From: Planctomycetaceae bacterium
Lineage (GTDB): Bacteria; Planctomycetota; Planctomycetia; Pirellulales; Thermoguttaceae
DNA length: 7,101 bases
Direction: 5' to 3'
Assembly: GCA_031278315.1 (NCBI GenBank)
Contig: JAITKS010000396.1
Coordinates: 1-7,101 of the forward strand
Made by a program: the position numbers and the translations under genes. The stretch's first letter is position 1; each line of letters starts with the position of its first letter. This document shows positions 5,111 through 7,101 of this stretch, piece after piece. The notes beneath the pieces are model-generated. The model was not told the DNA's origin, did no database searches, and saw nothing but the letters and a program-made list of their open reading frames with translations.

Positions 5111-6220
5111 TTACAAATATTCTGTCCAATTTCTTTTTTTCAATTCGTCGATAATCATTCTGACAGATTCTTCATTTTCTTTTTTTGCAATTAAAGTTGC
5201 GTTGTTTGATTGAATTATTATCACGTCATTTATACCGAGCAGCGCAAACAGATGTTCAGGATTATCTGTCCGCACGATACAACCATTAGAATCAATAGCA
5301 AGGATTTTCGATGATAACGCTAGATTGTTTTTTGAATCGTGTTTGCCGGCGTAGATTCGATCCAGAGCTTGCCAAGTTCCGATGTCGTCCCAATCAAAAG
5401 TTGCTTCGAGCATGACTATTGAATTCGCACGTTCTAATATTGCATAATCAATCGATATGTTTTTACATTGCGGAAAAAGCTCATCTATAAATTTTTTCTC
5501 ATCTCGTGAACCGAATTTATTAGCGATTTGATATAGAATTGTTCCGATTTCAGGTTCATATTTTGCGATTAAATTAATTATCGTTATAGATTTCCATACG
5601 AAAATACCTGCATTCCATGCAAAGCGATTCGATTCAATAAAAGTAATTGCTTTATCATGTTGCGGTTTTTCATGAAAACGGTTGACCGTGTAAGCTGTTG
5701 TTAAATTTTCCCATTTTTTTGTTACATTTGAGATAATAGATTTGTCCCGCTCGATATATCCGTATGAAGTCGAAGGAAACGTTGGTTTGATTCCTAAAGT
5801 AATCAACCGTTCCGGATTTTCATCAACTAACTCGGCAGCGAATTGTATAGTCTGACAAAAAGAATTTTCGTTACGAATAATATGATCAGAAGGTAGAATT
5901 ATCATCGTCGAGTCAGGACATTCGTTATAAATTCTCGCCGCAGCCAGACCAATACAAGGCGCAGTGTTACGCGGAACAGGTTCTTTGAGAATGTGAGAAT
6001 TAGGAATTATCGGCAAAAGCTGTTCTATCTGTTCCGACATCGATTCCGTTGTCAGAATCCACATTTGGCCGAGTGGAATAATTCGTTCTAATCGTGCAAC
6101 TGTTGATTCAAGCATTGTCCGATTAGAATCAAAAGAAAGAAACTGCTTAGCCCGCATCTGACGACTTTCAGGCCAAAGCCGCGAACCAATACCGCCAGCA
6201 AGAATAACCGCATGTAACAT
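5111..6220 (-). CDS. manC: Mannose-1-phosphate guanylyltransferase (GDP-mannose pyrophosphorylase)
   Basis: Makes GDP-mannose from mannose 1-phosphate and GTP in the cytoplasm, the donor for mannosylated or fucosylated surface glycans. Protein of 369 residues from the chosen ATG. The N-terminal pyrophosphorylase signature is LAGGIGSRLWPESR (7-20) followed by AKQFL (24-28). EPVPRNTAP (80-88), LPSDHII (109-115), GIKPTFPSTSYGYIE (143-157), FHEKP (182-186), WNAGIFVWK (202-210) and FDWDDIGTW (275-283) follow in order as in the ManC/CpsB family. It stops after the nucleotidyltransferase and C-terminal beta-helix-like part. The cupin phosphomannose-isomerase domain of the bifunctional type II enzymes (about 470 residues) is absent. 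Ala24 replaces the usual Pro of PKQFL. Start: an upstream in-frame codon at 6262 would add 14 residues, but GGAGAG eight bases before the ATG at 6220, and the family N-terminus MLHAVILAGG, decide for 6220. A 13-bp palindrome-like site lies just upstream. Confidence 0.92.
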   Translation of the reverse strand: MLHAVILAGGIGSRLWPESRQMRAKQFLSFDSNRTMLESTVARLERIIPLGQMWILTTESMSEQIEQLLPIIPNSHILKEPVPRNTAPCIGLAAARIYNECPDSTMIILPSDHIIRNENSFCQTIQFAAELVDENPERLITLGIKPTFPSTSYGYIERDKSIISNVTKKWENLTTAYTVNRFHEKPQHDKAITFIESNRFAWNAGIFVWKSITIINLIAKYEPEIGTILYQIANKFGSRDEKKFIDELFPQCKNISIDYAILERANSIVMLEATFDWDDIGTWQALDRIYAGKHDSKNNLALSSKILAIDSNGCIVRTDNPEHLFALLGINDVIIIQSNNATLIAKKENEESVRMIIDELKKRNWTEYL

Positions 6221-6228
6221 AATATATT

Positions 6229-6234
6229 CTCTCC
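6229..6234 (-). promoter_or_regulatory. Ribosome binding site GGAGAG of manC
   Basis: Reads GGAGAG on the minus strand, eight bases before the ATG at 6220. It rules out the longer open frame that begins at 6262. Confidence 0.8.
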
Positions 6235-6240
6235 AAATGT

Positions 6241-6253
6241 TATGAATTTCACA
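6241..6253. promoter_or_regulatory. Single copy of the 13-bp palindrome, candidate operator of manC
   Basis: TATGAATTTCACA matches TGTGAATTTCACA (doubled at 2551-2577) at 12 of 13 positions. It lies 20 bases upstream of the manC ATG, just before its ribosome binding site, where a bound protein could block transcription. Whether it is a true site or chance is open. Confidence 0.4.
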
Positions 6254-6349
6254 GTATTTCAATAGAATTATCTTAACACACTATTCGCAATTAAAAAAAT
6301 TACACAGAAAGCTGTTTAATATAATTCAAGATTCGATGTTGAAATTTAC

Positions 6350-6532
6350 ATAATATAATCAGCAGAATATTTTCGTAACTGTATATTTGACATTTTTGTG
6401 TTTAACTTTTTTAACACGAAAAACACGAAACACACGAAATGCACTAAAGTTTTTTTTAGATAATTTTCGTGTATTTCGTTATTTTGTGTGTTTTGTGATC
6501 TCAAAAAAACAAAAATTCCGCTGATATATTTG
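6350..6532 (-). mobile_element. MITE-like non-coding element, copy upstream of manC (inverted relative to 3738-3943)
   Basis: Read on the minus strand it repeats the element at 3738-3943 block for block: a left end with ATATATCAGCGGAATTTTTG, GAGATCACAAAA with an 8-9-base array, AATTATCTAAAAAAAACTTT, a CGTG-rich stretch ending CGTGTTAAAAAAGTTAAACACAAAA, then ACAGTTACGAAAATATTCTGCTGAT and the right end. The 14-bp unit duplicated in the other copy is single here. Similarity of the two termini continues a few bases outside (AAATTT-R-CA on both sides), so the exact boundaries are uncertain. It lies about 130 bases upstream of the manC ATG, in the same relative orientation as the other copy has to kdsB. 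Confidence 0.65.
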
Positions 6533-6748
6533 CAAATTTACATATTTTCTCATAAAGTTGCGAAAGTATATTAAAGTTTACTACGCTGTCAACTATTGGG
6601 ATGAATGCTTGTACTCGGTGTATTTTACAATTCTTATCTCTTGCGTTGACAAATTTATTTTATAAAATGTTCGGCTATTATTTGCATTTATCATAAACTG
6701 AAATTTTCACTGTATCGTTATAACTGTGTATTTAAAATATCATTTTTT

Positions 6749-6770
6749 GTAATATTTCAGTGGAATTGTT
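6749..6770. repeat. Solitary left-type terminal repeat
   Basis: GTAATATTTCAGTGGAATTG is the left-type end of the MITE-like family. It matches the reverse complement of the right end at 4992-5016 (GTAATATTTTAGTGGAAA) especially well. No right-type partner is seen before the window ends. It could start an element disrupted by the following gene or be a decayed remnant. Confidence 0.55.
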
Positions 6771-6913
6771 GTTTTTCAATTTTTTTGGGAGAGATATAAA
6801 TTTTAAAACCAACATTATTTTTCACCTTATTTTTCTTAACTAAACTATTCAATAAAAAACACCAAAAAACTTATTAGTCAACGAGAACGCCGCATATCAA
6901 CTTTATTACCTTA

Positions 6914-6960
6914 TTAACAATTAACATTAACAATTAACAAATTAACAAATTAACAATTAA
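6914..6960. repeat. Tandem TTAACA(A) heptamer array ahead of the last gene
   Basis: Six TTAACA units separated by zero to two A residues, ending in TTAA and followed by six T and the ATG at 6967. The array lies exactly where a leader or ribosome-binding region should be, and no Shine-Dalgarno is present. Slippage could alter promoter or leader spacing. Confidence 0.8.
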
Positions 6961-6966
6961 TTTTTT

Positions 6967-7101
6967 ATGACCTATAAACAACATGCATCTTTATTCAATT
7001 TATCGGCTGATAATGCTGATAATAACAAGACTGATAATAAAAGTAATCAGCGTAAGTTTACGGATTGGCATCGTGCTTTTGCTAGCGCAATGCAGCTTGA
7101 A
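6967..7101 (+). CDS. N-terminal fragment of an unrecognised protein, runs off the window
   Basis: Forty-five codons from ATG to the window end without a stop. An in-frame TAA three codons before the ATG fixes the earliest start. The first 30 residues are polar and Asn/Asp/Lys-rich, with ADNADNNKTDNK encoded by repeats of CTGATAAT (three copies), so this part is probably a disordered tail. The segment KFTDWHRAFASAMQLE that follows looks like the beginning of a folded domain. From memory it resembles the start of uncharacterised Rpn/PD-(D/E)XK-nuclease-like proteins found in many gut bacteria (W/FH-x-AF-x-x-A-x-QLEL), but too little is present to assign it. There is no Shine-Dalgarno; a heptamer array precedes it. 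Confidence 0.55.
   Translation, partial: MTYKQHASLFNLSADNADNNKTDNKSNQRKFTDWHRAFASAMQLE

Larger units (their letters stand above)
6533..6966. other. AT-rich intergenic stretch, no gene seen
   Basis: This stretch of about 430 bases lies between the element upstream of manC and the start of the last gene. It holds no credible reading frame. A solitary left-type terminal repeat occurs at 6749-6770 and a tandem heptamer array at 6914-6960. TTGACA at 6646 has no properly spaced -10 box, and GGGAGAG at 6787 is not followed by a start codon. Confidence 0.55.

Noticed and set aside
6646..6681. Promoter with TTGACA at 6646
   Set aside because: No -10 hexamer lies 16-18 bases downstream; TATAAA is at 9 and TATTAT at 24 bases.

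Overview
The window is AT-rich DNA (roughly one third G+C by eye) from a Gram-negative-type bacterium. It holds four complete protein genes, the first 45 codons of a fifth, and unusually large, repeat-filled intergenic gaps. The mix suggests the PVC group, perhaps Planctomycetota: a Tat-exported xylose-isomerase-like TIM-barrel protein of a type common there, LPS/glycan precursor genes (KdsB-like and ManC), and a GAF/AAA+/Fis activator of NifA type. This placement is inference from protein family flavour only; there is no rRNA or marker gene here.

Layout: 1-407 is non-coding and carries a composite repeat element with a 31-bp-arm palindrome. 408-2021 (minus) encodes the NifA-like sigma-54 activator. 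2022-2690 is a divergent control region of about 670 bp with hairpins and a doubled 13-bp palindrome. 2691-3584 (plus) encodes the exported sugar phosphate isomerase/epimerase-like protein. 3585-3973 holds a stem-loop and a 206-bp element. 3974-4852 (plus) encodes the CMP-Kdo synthetase-like enzyme. 4853-5110 is a convergent gap filled by another element, whose end forms the kdsB stop. 5111-6220 (minus) encodes mannose-1-phosphate guanylyltransferase. 6221-6966 holds a further element and tandem heptamers. 6967-7101 (plus) is the start of a gene cut by the window edge.

The most interesting signal is non-coding. Imperfect ends of the type GTAAYATATCNGYRGAA...TTYCRCTGATATATTAC recur through most of the gaps and can be paired into four MITE-like elements of about 180-350 bp. 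Two of them (3738-3943 and 6350-6532) are clearly homologous along their length and lie in opposite orientations in the window. Each therefore has the same orientation relative to the sugar-nucleotide gene it precedes (kdsB and manC). A third has been inserted at the 3' end of kdsB and supplies its last codons and stop.

Functionally, kdsB and manC both make activated sugars for surface polysaccharide (CMP-Kdo and GDP-mannose), but they are convergent and not an operon. The isomerase-like and NifA-like genes are divergent from each other. A near-identical 13-bp palindrome upstream of both the isomerase gene and manC is a candidate shared operator. No nif genes, RNA genes, CRISPR or transposase genes are visible.
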